Numbered from the stretch's first letter, positions 1 through 9,829 are shown. The stretch is 64,000 bases of DNA from Symbiodinium sp. CCMP2592 (GCA_905221615.1 CAJNDT010001247.1:503827-567826), one strand, 5' to 3'. The notes: generated by a model from the letters alone, not told the origin. A program made the numbers and translations.

Positions 1-1411
1 AGCAAACCTGATACCAAAGGCATCGGACCATGGACCCGGCAATCTCGGGCCTCTGCAACCGGACAACTACGTGGTTCTCATCGAGCAGCAATCGCTGCTT
101 GCTTTTGACCTTGGACGGCTCCTTCAAGCCTTGACCAGCAAAGGTCATCAGCATGTTGGCTAATGCCTTTTCCAGGTTGCGGGCTGCAGGGGAGAGCACA
201 AGCCCAGCTTGTCTGATGGCACGGGCTGCTCGAGCATTATCAGACTCTTTCGCTAGTTTGACCCCAGGCATAGGCCGCAAAACCACGTGCCGCCGCTCCC
301 ACTCCGCCAGCCGCGACTCCCTTGACCGTCCAAGAACTCCGGTGATGCTCGGAGCACAAGCAACATCTTGAGCAGCTTTGCTCATCCATGTGTGTTGCAC
401 AAAGTCAGAAGTGAAGCCTGTGTCAGGGACAGGATCAGAGCAGGCAGGTGGTCGTTGGATGCGCCAGCTGAAGATGTGGTCCTTCAAAGGATCTAGAGGC
501 CAAAGTTCACCCTTGCAGTCCACATGCGACAGAAAGTCCTCTCGGGCCTGCTTGTCCCCTGCTTGGGCCTGATTGTGCTGTCTGTCCATTTCCGAGCTGA
601 TTTGCTGCCACCTCATCCACAGTGGATCGGACCGATCTCTTTGGAGCTGTCGGCGTGCTTCCTTGGGATCAAAGCGACTTTGCAGCCGCCTGGCCGCCTT
701 GCGCTTCAGCCTCAAAGGCCAAGCCAAGGGATCTGCCCTGCGAACCTTCGAGCGTTTTCCTCCAGCGACACGACGCCTTTGGGTCATGGCATGGGCCAGG
801 TTCCCATACTTCTGCATCTCAGACTCGGAGAGCTGCCGGTACTTTTGCACATCCTCCCTGTTTGCCAGTCGGCCCCGGACATTGCTGGCCACATAAGCCT
901 GATATGCAGAGATGCTTCTTTGTTTCTTGGCAGTAGTCTTTTCCGGGTTTTGTCCTGGGCCCTTGCGTTTCTTTCCGTTCCCGGAAGAGTCCTCAGTCGG
1001 ACCCTTGTTGCCTGCCATGGACAGATCGGACCAGAGGTCTGCATGGAGAGCCGGCATCCCCTGCAACATCCTCATCATGCGCTGGGCACTCTGGTCCTGC
1101 AACTTCAGAGCTCTGCCGAGATCGCTCCGGCGCCTCGCCCATTTCTTGCCTGCAGCATGCCCTGCTTCTATCTCATTCGTGCTCTCACGTGTCAGCTTCG
1201 CCACAGTGAGCACTTCAGCCTGGCAACCTGCTCCAAGCAGATCCTCTTCCTCGGAAGATGCTGGGCAGTTGAGCAGGCCCCACCTTCCCCATGCCTCTGA
1301 CCAAAAACTTACACATTCAACAGACACCTCACGGGTGCAAGCATCCTGAATTCCCATATAGTGTTTCTTGACAATGCACACTTGCGAGAATCCCACTTTG
1401 CAAGCATGAAA
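1..1411 (-). CDS. Long open frame running off the left edge; basic, unrecognised protein (partial)
   Basis: Reading the minus strand, one frame is open from just after a TGA (1,414-1,412) to base 1, about 470 codons with no stop. This is far beyond chance for this composition. In-frame ATGs lie at 1,357 and 1,018; the second begins MAGNKGPTEDSSGNGKKRK. The middle part is rich in Lys and Arg (for example KKQRSISAYQAYVASNVRG), followed by helical Arg/Gln-rich sequence, so a nuclear or nucleic-acid-binding protein is possible, but I recognise no domain. The stretch around SAYQAYVASNVRGRL is only vaguely HMG-box-like. The upstream part may be a spliced exon, because the frame at 2,663-1,473 ends 61 bases before this one opens. 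The C-terminus is outside the window. I am confident that it codes, not of its function. Confidence 0.72.
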
Positions 1412-1472
1412 TCACATACAGGGGAAGGCTAAACCTGGGCCCAGGGGAAAGTTCACAGACATGACCTCACTT

Positions 1473-2663
1473 TCATTGCCGAAAAGCTCGTGGATATGCT
1501 GCAAGCATGAGCCTGCCGAAGGAGTCGAACAAATCCTTGCTGATGCTGGCATCTTCAGCAATCTCGCCTGCAGCTGCTTTGCTTGCCAGGATCTCAAAGA
1601 ATGCATATGGGTATACCCTCTGCTCGATGATGCCCAGGGAATAAAGGGAGCCTTGAAGCCGGGTGGTCATCCGGTAGAGCAGCAGTTCCAGGGGCATGCT
1701 CTTGCTTTCTGGGAATAACTCGGACAAAACTTCTGGACCCTGGCAGAAGTCCTCACTGCTAGACTGCAACAAACGATGCAAGTCCAAAGCTCGGAAGGCT
1801 GTCTGAGCTGGATAAACTGCATGCTCGGGCGTACTCTTGTCGTGCGGTCTAGGCAACTCCCTGCACATCTGCTGGTGCTCATAATCATTGCCACAGCGAT
1901 CCACTGCGGCTCTTTTCAGTTCATCCGTTCGGGTCAGGGTTAGAACTGCCACATAGAGGTTCTGCAGGGAATCGGACCGATGCAGGTACTCCTGCACGTC
2001 ACTTTCGAAGGGCACGTGCAACAACAAACCGTGACAGCAAAAGAGCTGGAGCATGTGTGCGCTCGAAGCATGCTGCCCTTGCCAGGATCTTCGTGGAAAG
2101 TTGATGGGAGGAGGACTGAACAAGGCCTCCAGTCCATAGGCCTGTCGAAGCTTGAAGCGGAGGCTCTCGGTTCCATTTGGGCAGCAATCGGGCCCAATGC
2201 AATAGTGTTGCAGCTCAGACCCAAGTCGGACATCTCCATTCAAAACATAGTCCCAAAGGAACTTTCTTCGGGCCTCGGCCTTGGTCTTGGGAGCATGAGG
2301 CCACAAGACACTGGCCATTTGGGCCCGCCAGCGCTTCACTTCAGCAGGTGGCTCTCCTGCATACACTCGGCACTTCTGGAGAGCAAACTTCATAACTCGG
2401 TCCCTTGCTAGTCTCGTGAACCCGGCTTTTTGCCGAAATGCCAATGTGGCATTGATCAAAAAGCTTTCTGTCGCTGGATCCACGGAAAGTGCATTCTGCT
2501 CAGATGTGCGATATCTGTGTAGGCAACACCGCAACAATGTCGATGGAACTCCAGTGTCGACCTCCAAGGAACGCTCTGCTGCTAAGGCAGATCGGTGCAA
2601 ATCCGTGTGTCGCAGCACCTCAGATGCCCACAGTCTGTTCCAGGCAGGAGAGGCTGGAACAAT
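1473..2663 (-). CDS. Exon-like frame, dinoflagellate multicopy family of unknown function (HYCxxxxCC motif)
   Basis: The frame opens after a stop at 2,666-2,664 and has no early ATG (codon 2,618-2,616 is GTG), so it is probably an internal exon; it ends at a stop at 1,475-1,473. Ordered features are LRHTDLHRSALAAERS near the N-terminus, a basic central part ending FLWDYVLNGDVRLGSELQHY, the Cys pattern HYCIGPDCC, then NFPRRSWQG and LFCCHGLLLHVPFE. From memory, the order 'D-x-H-R / NGD-R / HYC-CC / FPR-W-G / HGLL' recurs in many Symbiodiniaceae predicted proteins of unknown function, perhaps transposon-derived; I cannot verify this here. The frame at 3,368-2,715 is probably the 5' part of the same gene, separated by under 100 bases. 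I could not define an in-frame splice junction. Confidence 0.7.
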   Translation of the reverse strand: MVPASPAWNRLWASEVLRHTDLHRSALAAERSLEVDTGVPSTLLRCCLHRYRTSEQNALSVDPATESFLINATLAFRQKAGFTRLARDRVMKFALQKCRVYAGEPPAEVKRWRAQMASVLWPHAPKTKAEARRKFLWDYVLNGDVRLGSELQHYCIGPDCCPNGTESLRFKLRQAYGLEALFSPPPINFPRRSWQGQHASSAHMLQLFCCHGLLLHVPFESDVQEYLHRSDSLQNLYVAVLTLTRTDELKRAAVDRCGNDYEHQQMCRELPRPHDKSTPEHAVYPAQTAFRALDLHRLLQSSSEDFCQGPEVLSELFPESKSMPLELLLYRMTTRLQGSLYSLGIIEQRVYPYAFFEILASKAAAGEIAEDASISKDLFDSFGRLMLAAYPRAFRQ

Positions 2664-2714
2664 CTATGTCTGTAATATTTGAATGGGTTCATGCTGCCCC
2701 TGGTTGAAGCCCGG

Positions 2715-3368
2715 TTATAATGTCTGATGTTCTAACGGTCTGCTCATAAACAGGTGAGGATCAATCTGCATTTTGAAGACCTCGAGCATTCGGGCCTCCT
2801 CTGCACTCCAAGACATCGTGTCCATGATGGTTTTCCGCACAATGGGGCCCTGCTGATTTTCCATTGCCACCAATGGACTGGTCAGGGTGCCATGCACCAG
2901 GTGATACCGCGGAAGGTCCTCTCGGAACCCTGGCTTCAAGTACAGACACATGCCCCATCGCAGTTTGCTGGCCATAATCTTTCCGGTCTCGGGAATATAT
3001 ACAATCTCGCCAGTGTCCTCCTGCAGGTACCCTTGCGAGCAGTATGTGGGAGTCTCGTCGTAGAGTCGTTCCCAAACGAAAAGTCGAGCCTCTATGTTTT
3101 CTTCCTTCTGAATCTTTCCGAGCAGCTCCTTGAAGCTTTGTCGCTCTGCAGATTCTGCAAGAGAAGAACGCAAGATTGCATCTTTAGCATCCCAAGCTTT
3201 CGAAAGTCCTGCCTTTTTTAACGGTCTTGGTCTCGGGCCTGCCTGTGGAGCTTGTGCTGCAGCATTCACTCGTGCCTGAGGCTCTGAAGCTTGCTCTCTG
3301 TCCGGGCATTGGGCTGCCGGATGCCGGACAGTGTCTTGCTCATCTTCGGAGCTGGATGCAGGAAACAT
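2715..3368 (-). CDS. 5' exon-like frame of the same minus-strand gene; acidic/Pro-Ala N-terminus
   Basis: It starts at a true ATG (3,368) and encodes 217 residues ending at TAA (2,717-2,715). The N-terminus, MFPASSSEDEQD, is Ser/Asp/Glu-rich, followed by a Pro/Ala/Gln linker (residues 20-50). From about residue 55 the protein becomes mixed and folded-looking: FKELLGKIQKEENIEARLFV, then ERLYDETPTYCSQGYL and IPETGKIMASKLRWGMCLYL. The phrase 'YDETPT' followed by a region ending near KIMASK matches the N-terminal half of the family described for the next downstream frame, again from memory. The last residues before the stop may be intron read-through, as the next exon-like frame opens at 2,663. 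No signal peptide or membrane helix is visible. Confidence 0.68.
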   Translation of the reverse strand: MFPASSSEDEQDTVRHPAAQCPDREQASEPQARVNAAAQAPQAGPRPRPLKKAGLSKAWDAKDAILRSSLAESAERQSFKELLGKIQKEENIEARLFVWERLYDETPTYCSQGYLQEDTGEIVYIPETGKIMASKLRWGMCLYLKPGFREDLPRYHLVHGTLTSPLVAMENQQGPIVRKTIMDTMSWSAEEARMLEVFKMQIDPHLFMSRPLEHQTL

Positions 3369-3822
3369 GACCAGAAAGCACTGTCCCCGCTCTATCCTGG
3401 CTTCTGTCGTTACTGTTTGAAAGAACTAACAGTAACATGCTACCTCCTCTGTCACTGCTTTTCCTGTTAAAGACATACTTTTGAGGTGGGTTGTGCTGGC
3501 TTCGTGTCTCGATTCTACGAAGATCGATCTGGATACTGCAGCGGCCGGTTGGTGAGTGTAACATGTCTTAACTTGACTGGACTAAATCCTGGTTTACAGC
3601 AGTGCAGAACAATCACCAGAAGAGCGCCCACAACAGGCCTCCCAGGTTTGTCTTTGCAAAGACGCCTTCGACGAGAGACCTTAGAAAGCATGTGAGCACA
3701 TATCTTGAAGACTCTCTCTCCAGGCTATCAAGCAGTTCATACAGGGGTCGAAATAGTCTGCTTTCCTTGGTAGGGGTTCCAATTGCTGAACAAACTTTGC
3801 CCCCAGAACTGAGAAACTCCGT
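3369..3822. other. Upstream flank of the minus-strand gene, nothing recognised
   Basis: This stretch lies 5' of the ATG at 3,368. I see no coding frame longer than about 75 codons, no dinoflagellate spliced-leader acceptor I could name, and no repeat. It may hold the promoter or the start of a 5' UTR. Frames entering the N run are artefacts. Confidence 0.3.
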
Positions 3823-3922
3823 NNNNNNNNNNNNNNNNNNNNNNNNNNNNNNNNNNNNNNNNNNNNNNNNNNNNNNNNNNNNNNNNNNNNNNNNNNNNNN
3901 NNNNNNNNNNNNNNNNNNNNNN
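3823..3922. other. Assembly gap (100 N)
   Basis: Exactly 100 N characters between 'aaactccgt' and 'gacacaagg', the conventional placeholder for a gap of unknown length. Sequence on the two sides should not be assumed contiguous. Confidence 0.99.
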
Positions 3923-4012
3923 GACACAAGGCAATGGCTGGATGTTAAAAACTCCACACGCCTCTCAGGCTGTTAAGTATAAGATCGGGAAGGGCCACTG
4001 TCTCCATGTAAC

Positions 4013-4242
4013 AGCTCAGACATGCATGGCATAATTTTCAGGGAAGCTTAGAACTACTGGCAGGATCAACCATGTCGCATCTCCACAGAAGCTCAGACTA
4101 AGAACTCAGACTGTCCTGGTGTCTTGACTGCTGGACTCCCGGTGTGATAGCTCAGACATGCAAAGCTGCAGAGCTGAAATATCTTAATGGTTGAGGGAAG
4201 CATAGGACTGCTGGCAGGATCCATAGGTTGCATCTCTACAGA
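4013..4242. repeat. Diverged direct repeat, two copies
   Basis: The block starting AGCTCAGACATGCA at 4,013 recurs at 4,149. Both copies continue through AGGGAAGC-TAG-ACT-CTGGCAGGATC and CATCTC-ACAGAAG, with an insertion in the second. The copies are about 136 bases apart and no protein is implied. Confidence 0.7.
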
Positions 4243-4519
4243 AGGTAAGAAAGCACGTGTCTACGTGCCCTCGCTGCTGAACTCGGGCCATGCGTCAATG
4301 AGTCAAACAGTGCTCCCAACTCATGCAAACTTATGCAACGAAAGAGCAGGAACTGACTTGTGCTTCTGCCTGGATCATAACCTTCAGCTCCAACTGGGTG
4401 CTAACCAAATCCATTCTGACATGCAGACATTTTAAAGAACATGACGTCAACAACATCCATCACTGCACCTGACCCGCTGAGTTCAAGGCCAGTTCATGGT
4501 GGCGGCGAGAAAGACCACA

Positions 4520-4562
4520 TGTGTGCATGCGTGTGTGTGTGTCTGTGTGTGTGTGTGTGCGT
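4520..4562. repeat. GT microsatellite
   Basis: Interrupted GT dinucleotide run with CATGC and CT breaks. Confidence 0.9.
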
Positions 4563-4677
4563 GTCTGGGTGTCTGGAAGAATATCGACAAGGACCGAGGA
4601 CGACCACTGACCCTGTTGCTGGACACCCCCCCTCCACTCGACAAGTCTCTATATGTTCCTAACTAGGAACTGCTACT

Positions 4678-4727
4678 GCTAGTAGTAGTAGCAGTAGCAG
4701 TAGTAGTAGTACTAGTAGTAGTAGTAG

Positions 4728-4784
<57 letters not shown>
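4678..4784. repeat. Foldback trinucleotide microsatellite (TAG)n then (CTA)n
   Basis: TAG/CAG triplets on the left switch at about 4,729 to ACT/CTA triplets on the right, so the two halves are reverse complements. One strand could form a long hairpin. The encoded poly-Val/poly-Leu frames are artefacts. Confidence 0.92.
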
Positions 4785-4883
4785 ACCCCACATCCCAAAT
4801 GACCGAAACGGATCACACGAATGATGACTCCTAACAAGGGCCACCCTGGTCTAGGGTCACCCTTTGCACTTCCCGATATATGC

Positions 4884-4946
4884 TCATATGTATACATATA
4901 TGTATATATGTATATATATATATATACATATATATATACATATATA

Positions 4947-4998
<52 letters not shown>
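4884..4998. repeat. Compound microsatellite (TA)n-(TC)n
   Basis: Alternating TA with GTA/CA interruptions (4,884-4,948) passes directly into about 24 copies of TC (4,949-4,997). Confidence 0.93.
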
Positions 4999-4999
<1 letters not shown>

Positions 5000-5115
5000 G
5001 GCTGTATCGTTTTCGGATGGCAAGGCCTCGGCATCGATATAAAGCATACCACTACTGAGTATAGCATATATAATGTACTGAAATGCAGTGAAGTGACTAG
5101 TGACTTGACTAGTGA

Positions 5116-5319
5116 CTAGTGTGCAGCAGAAGCCTCAGATACAGAGAAATCACAACTCACACCTGCTGGCCTTGTGCTTCCGACGCGATCGGTCCTGTCT
5201 GCAAGCTTCTGCATCCAGTCATGATGCAACGGACAACTGACACATGTGTCGGACTCCATGATGGCCTTCTTCTTCTTCTTCTCCAACTCGGACCCTAAAG
5301 CAGCCTCGAAGTCGGACAT
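5116..5319 (-). CDS. Candidate small exon with acidic/Lys-rich start
   Basis: An ATG at 5,319 opens MSDFEAALGSELEKKKKKAI, then ESDTCVSCPLHHDWMQKLAD and further residues to a stop at 5,116. The DNA just upstream (about 5,410-5,430 on the minus strand) carries a related phrase, HDSMTIHISDLQGEEE, that resembles the HDSITIPMSDFE leading into this frame. This suggests duplicated exons. Composition is plausible for a gene, but the frame is short and no family is recognised. It lies on the same strand as its neighbours at 5,424-5,786 and 7,033-7,836. Confidence 0.35.
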   Translation of the reverse strand: MSDFEAALGSELEKKKKKAIMESDTCVSCPLHHDWMQKLADRTDRVGSTRPAGVSCDFSVSEASAAH

Positions 5320-5423
5320 GGGTATGGTAATGCTGTCATGCAGCCACGAAAAGAAAGACGTGCATCATGGCCTCTGTGCTCTCCTCCTCACCCTGCAAGT
5401 CGGAGATGTGTATGGTCATGCTG

Positions 5424-5786
5424 TCATGCACCCACGGAAGCACAAACATGCATATTGCGATGCAAGCTTTGCATGGCCTCCTGCGACACCAGTGAGATCG
5501 GCGACAGTCGGGCCGGCAGGGGTGCTGCTTTGGAAACTAAAACTGGTTTCCAAAGCGGCTGCTGTGGGGCAGCAGGCATTGGCTTCGGCCTTTGGGGTTT
5601 GGGTTGCCTGGCCTGTCCGGCCAGGCAACCCGAAGTCGGTCCCGCTGCTGGAGTCGGTCCGGAAAAAGTGTCGTGTGGAGGAGGGGTCTTCGGTGGAGGA
5701 GGGGGGGGTGGAACCGGGGGTGGGTATGGGACGTGGACGCCCAGCACTGGTGCAACCGGTGGCGGCCAGTTTGTCTCGGGATCCAT
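5424..5786 (-). CDS. Proline-rich exon-like frame with GPT motifs
   Basis: It starts at ATG 5,786 (MDPETNWPPPVAPVLGVHV). A poly-Pro tract follows at residues 20-38, then SGPTPAAGPTSG and QARQPKPQRPKPMPAAPQQP, with a stop after 120 residues. The GPT motifs are coded by the GGTCCGA/GGACCGA heptamer that is abundant throughout 1-16 kb. The frame is probably disordered and could be an exon of a larger low-complexity gene that includes 7,836-7,033. The opposite-strand frames over the same DNA look like shadows. No domain, signal peptide or membrane segment is visible. Confidence 0.35.
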   Translation of the reverse strand: MDPETNWPPPVAPVLGVHVPYPPPVPPPPPPPKTPPPHDTFSGPTPAAGPTSGCLAGQARQPKPQRPKPMPAAPQQPLWKPVLVSKAAPLPARLSPISLVSQEAMQSLHRNMHVCASVGA

Positions 5787-5830
5787 GGTTGCTACTCGGG
5801 CCCGGCTACACTGCTTGCTACTCGGGCCCG

Positions 5831-6180
5831 GCTACACTGCTGCTGCTACACTTCTACAGGATCTCTACTGACTAGAGCAAGGATCGGCCATGCTTGCTCG
5901 GGCCTCTTTTTTGTTGTGGAGATGCTGTGGCTACACTGCTGCTGCTACACTTCTACAGGATCTACTACTGACTAGAGCAAGGATCGGCCATGCTTGCTCG
6001 GGCCTCTTTTTTGTTGTGGAGATGCTGCGGCTACACTGCTGCTGCTACACTTCTACAGGATCTACTACTGACTACAGCAAGGATCGGCCATGCTTGCTCG
6101 GGCCTCTTTTTTGTTGTGGTGATGCTGCGGCTACACTGCTGCTGCTACACTTCTACAGTAGGATCTACTACTGACTAGAG
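5831..6180. repeat. 100-bp tandem repeat, about 3.5 copies
   Basis: The phrase GCTACACTGCTGCTGCTACA occurs at 5,831, 5,930, 6,030 and 6,130 (spacing 99, 100 and 100). The rest of each unit contains GCTCGGGCC and a T-rich CTTTTTTGTTGTGG block. Copies are nearly identical. Because 100 is not a multiple of three, the unit does not keep a reading frame. Confidence 0.95.
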
Positions 6181-6598
6181 CACCTGGAATTGGTTTTGGC
6201 ATTGGCCCAGAATACACAGACATGGAACTGTCAACTGCAGGAGCTGATGCTCTTAGGATCTTAGCAGTCTTAGCACCAGGAGAGCCAAATAGCACTGCAG
6301 AACTACATGCACAGGCAAACTCATGCCGAGTCAGAATGCAATGCACATGGAAGCTGTCAAGGCTCAAGACTCTGACTCTCACTGAGGACATGACGTTCTG
6401 AGGCAAGCGACGGCAGGAGATTCGGGCCCGGCCTTTTCAGAATCAATATTTGACGGCCCAAGGTCGGCCGTCAACTCACAATGCAATGCCGCTGGCAACT
6501 CTCAAGGCTCAAGACTCTGACTGTCACTGAGGACATGATGTCATGAGCTAAGGGATGAAACAAGCATTGGGCCAAGTCCTGGAACGAGTCTTACCATG

Positions 6599-6646
6599 AA
6601 TCAATCGATCAATCAATCCATCAATCTATCAATCAATCAATGAATC
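6599..6646. repeat. AATC tetranucleotide microsatellite
   Basis: A run of AATCAATC with G/C substitutions, ending at the ATGAATCATGG phrase. Nothing else is recognised between 6,180 and 7,030 apart from scattered TCGGNCC heptamers. Confidence 0.85.
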
Positions 6647-7032
6647 ATGGGCCATGGAGAGAAAATCTCTGCTAGTCGGTCCACGGTGCAATGCACAACC
6701 GAAGAAACACGCCAATGCTCAACCAGAGTCCCGGCCGGAGATGGTCCCAAGCATGCACAGAAGCAACATGCCGGATCACACTTCTCTTGGCGATCGCAGG
6801 CGCCACCAGCCGGAAACTGCTACATGATCGCTGGGAGACAGCCAGTCAGCGGCTTGCTGCTGTTGGGAAATCGGACCGAGAGCCGCACAGCGGCTGCTGT
6901 GCCCAAAGCGCCTGCCTCAGCCATGCAGTCCACCCCCCGAAAGCAGGAAAGACTATACCTATGCAGCAACATGTGAGGTCCTGCACATGCAAGTGCAACG
7001 ACGGCACTGTTTCCACATGCCAGGCGTCATGG

Positions 7033-7836
7033 TCACTGCATGTTAAGTTGCACCTGCTTTGGCGATGGCCGGTCTTCCAAAAGATGACCAAGGTTTGCAG
7101 GGGCCGCCTTAGCCTTGGCCTTGCCCTTCATTCGGCCCTTGCCCTTAGTCGCCTGAGTCGATCCCGCAGATGACGATGAGAAGTCGGGCTGATGCCAGAG
7201 ATGGTGCTGCAGCTGCCTGGGGGCCTTCTTTGGCCTAGCCTGGGGGGCTGCTGAAGTCGGTCCCGCAGACGGCGATGAGAAGTCGGGCCGACGATAAAGA
7301 CGGTGCTGCAGCTGCCTGGGGGCAGTCTTTGGCCTAGCCTTGGGTGCTGCTGAAGTCGGTGTCGAAGATGACGATGACTCATGTGTCTCCTCCTCTGACT
7401 CTGATGGCACGTGGCGTTGATGAAGATCATTCGGAGGATCTGCACGAAACGGCGATGGCTTTGCTCTGGGAGTCGATCCCGATGAAGGCTTGCCCTTCTG
7501 GTGTTGGCCTCTCTTGTGCTTGTTCTTTCTGTCTGCTGAAGTCGGACCGTTCTCTTCAGAAGGCAAAAAGATAGCCTCTCCTTTGCCGCTCTTGACCTTG
7601 TTCTTGCGGTCTGCTGAAGTCGGATGGTTCTCTCGAGGACGCAACATCTTTCGACCCCGAACCTTTCGAGTCTCGGTTACTCGTCTGCTTCGCCTGTTCT
7701 CTTCAGGTGGCAAAACGACAGCCTTTCCTTTGTCGCCCTTGCCCTTGTCCTCAGGGTCTGCTGAAGTCGGACCGTTCCTCCGAGGCAAAAAGATTGGCTT
7801 GCCAAAAGGGCACATGTGGCGGCCCGGCATTTGCAA
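7033..7836 (-). CDS. Lys/Pro-rich disordered protein with repeated GPTSA motifs
   Basis: The frame is open for 267 codons; the first ATG-like positions are at about 7,828. Upstream it is closed by a TAG, so it may be an exon. It contains repeated blocks: RNGPTSADPEDKGKG, ENHPTSADRKNKVKSGKG, ENGPTSADRKNKHKR, then two copies of a longer unit, TSAAPKARPKTAPRQLQHRL and TSAAPQARPKKAPRQLQHHL, and a basic tail (TKGKGRMKGKAKAKA). The repeats keep frame, which argues for coding. The protein is strongly basic and probably disordered, so nucleic-acid binding is a guess only. The GPTSA codons contain the TCGG(A/T)CC heptamer. No known domain is seen. Confidence 0.5.
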   Translation of the reverse strand: MQMPGRHMCPFGKPIFLPRRNGPTSADPEDKGKGDKGKAVVLPPEENRRSRRVTETRKVRGRKMLRPRENHPTSADRKNKVKSGKGEAIFLPSEENGPTSADRKNKHKRGQHQKGKPSSGSTPRAKPSPFRADPPNDLHQRHVPSESEEETHESSSSSTPTSAAPKARPKTAPRQLQHRLYRRPDFSSPSAGPTSAAPQARPKKAPRQLQHHLWHQPDFSSSSAGSTQATKGKGRMKGKAKAKAAPANLGHLLEDRPSPKQVQLNMQ

Positions 7837-7845
7837 GCGAGTGTG

Positions 7846-8780
7846 AATTACTCGTGTGCTTTGCTTCTACGGTCGTATATCCAGATTCGAGCCAATACTA
7901 CCAAGGCATGCAAAGACATCCAACAATCGACAACAGAGCAAATGCAGAGTAAAGAAGCCCGGGCCCAAGACAATCCGACCAGATCATGTGGCCCATGCAG
8001 TCACGGCCTGTTACGGATGAGGTTTTGACAGTCCGCCCTGACTCGGTCCGAGTGTTTTTAAACAGCCATGAGTCAGTGCCAATGAGTCGCTCGTCTCTCT
8101 CTGTCTCAGCTGCTGTGGTTGTGCACGAGCTGCAATCCGAACGCAAGACGCCATGCTCTGACTTCTCACCCTTGGACCATTGACTTTGGACCGAGTCGAA
8201 GCCTGCTGCAAAGCCTCTTCATTCTGCAACACTGGAACTAAGTTACACCGAAGCCTTGCCGTCAGTGTGGTGGGTAGTGCGAAAATGCGACCTGACGTGG
8301 CAAGGACTTGGATTCCCACCCATGCGACAGATCTGGGCTAGGATTCGATTCAATGAGTGTGGGACTGGAATCGAATTCGACCTGTAGTCGGTGATAGATA
8401 GGCTACCGGGATGCTGCCAGGCAAGGCACCCAAAAGAGATTGCCTGCAAAGAAGACACCAAACTCCTGGGACTCAAGCTGATCTGATCGATGTGGCCTCG
8501 AAAGTCAAAATCTCACTAGTCACACCGATGACATGAGCCTGCATTTTGCGAATCCAAGGCTTCGGCACTGCTTCTGTGAAGGAGTTTGGCCCTGCAACAG
8601 GGAACTGCAAAGAATAAGACGCAAGTCGAGGCAAGATGCAGTCTGTGGCAGCCTGCAATTACAACCTGTCCAAACTTTTTCAAGCTTGCACCAAGTCATG
8701 ACTTTGCAGCCAGCTGATCAAGGGCTGGGATTCCAATGAACTGCTCTTATGCGTCCCGCATGAACCGACCAACCGGAGTC
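7846..8780. other. Intergenic or intronic DNA, nothing recognised
   Basis: Short overlapping frames on both strands look like chance. TCGGNCC heptamers (for example CTCGGTCC near 8,042) continue. There are no RNA genes or long repeats. Confidence 0.3.
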
Positions 8781-8844
8781 CTAAGGCTTTTAAGCCTGAA
8801 GCCTTAAGCCTTAAGCCTTAAGCCTTAAGGCCTTAAGGCTTTAG
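8781..8844. repeat. Palindromic heptamer array (AAGCCTT)n
   Basis: Tandem AAGCCTT units switch to the complementary AAGGCTT reading around 8,830, giving a self-complementary stretch. A related run, (TTAAGGC)n, occurs at 17,132-17,160 inside telomere-like DNA. Confidence 0.85.
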
Positions 8845-8849
8845 GATCA

Positions 8850-9820
8850 AGGCACTAAGATAGCTCATGTCATTTAAAAAGCCCTATAGTTAGTTAGTCA
8901 CTCGGTCCATGCAGGAAAAAAAGGCCTACTTGCAGGGATCTCAACACCAAATGCTGCTACTCGGCTTCGCCGCATTCGGTCCCATCGGCTCCGCCGTCCT
9001 TGGCTGGACATGGAAAGTGTCACTGATGTCTCGAATGTCGTGATGATGCCATGGGAGGGTGACTGAAGTCCCATGTGAACAGGAAGTCACAGGCACGCTG
9101 ACTCATAATCAGATTGACTTGCTGGCCACGTGACGCCTTCGGTGACGATGCTGGCGGTGGGAACCTTGCATTCGGCCCGTACCTAGGCTGGCTGTTTCAA
9201 TTGAATGTGGTGTCACTGTGGATTGTGCCTGCTTGAGCGACCAAGCAACGCTTTCGGGATCACCGGCTTCTTGCTCACCGTCGACCTGAGGCTGCATACT
9301 CACTCCATTGCAAAATCAAGCTGCTCACATGTCAATTGGCATTCTGTCTGCTTGCTCCGAGCAACGGCGATGGGACCCTCGGCCGCTTCGGGTTCCTGGA
9401 TGTCTCGTGATAATTTGACATGTCACGACGAATACCTGCCGTGGCCTCGTCGAGCCACGACTTGGCACCGGAGCTCCCGGCGGCTGGAACCCCAGCCCCA
9501 GCCTTTAGAACTTGAGGATTGCAGTGGCCAAATGTGCAACCATTATATCAAAACAGCTGACCCTTTCCATGGCCTCTGGATGCACCTTTTGATCGTCCTC
9601 CTGGAAAGCCGGTGCCTGAGACGGTCGGACCCAAGCAATTTGGATCAATCAAGTCTTCAAGTAAAAAGTCTCCTGTTGCCAACTCCTATGTCTCTGTCTT
9701 CAGACCAAGGACGCTGCATCGGGCCCATCGCGACGATCTTCAGCAGCCGGGGATGCTGAATCGGGCCCCTCGGGCCGAGCTTGAGCAGATCGTGGTGCCT
9801 GTGCATCATGTGTGGAACAT
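8850..9820. other. Unassigned DNA with many TCGGNCC heptamers
   Basis: Heptamers such as CATTCGGTCC, CATTCGGCCC, GGTCGGACCC and ATCGGGCCC recur on both strands. A frame on the plus strand (9,205-9,759) is open for 184 codons but has no recognisable content and the opposite orientation to its neighbours. I do not call it. Confidence 0.3.
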
Positions 9821-9829
9821 TTCAGGAGC

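Noticed and set aside
524-1300. 258-codon plus-strand frame
   Set aside because: It is antisense to the longer minus-strand frame open from 1,411 to the window edge, which has gene-like composition. The plus frame is Leu/Pro/His-rich as expected for a shadow.
2654-2751. Possible 98-base intron between the two upstream frames (GT at 2,751, AG at 2,654)
   Set aside because: Joining at these sites puts the downstream exon out of frame, so I do not assert this junction; another donor or acceptor, or separate genes, is needed.
4659-4844. Frame with poly-Val and poly-Leu
   Set aside because: Translation of the TAG/CTA microsatellite, not a membrane protein.
4821-5119. Frames with poly-Ser-Leu or Arg-Glu repeats
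   Set aside because: Translations of the TA and TC microsatellites.
9205-9759. 184-codon plus frame
   Set aside because: Opposite to all supported neighbours, no motif, and rich in words typical of the TCGGNCC background.
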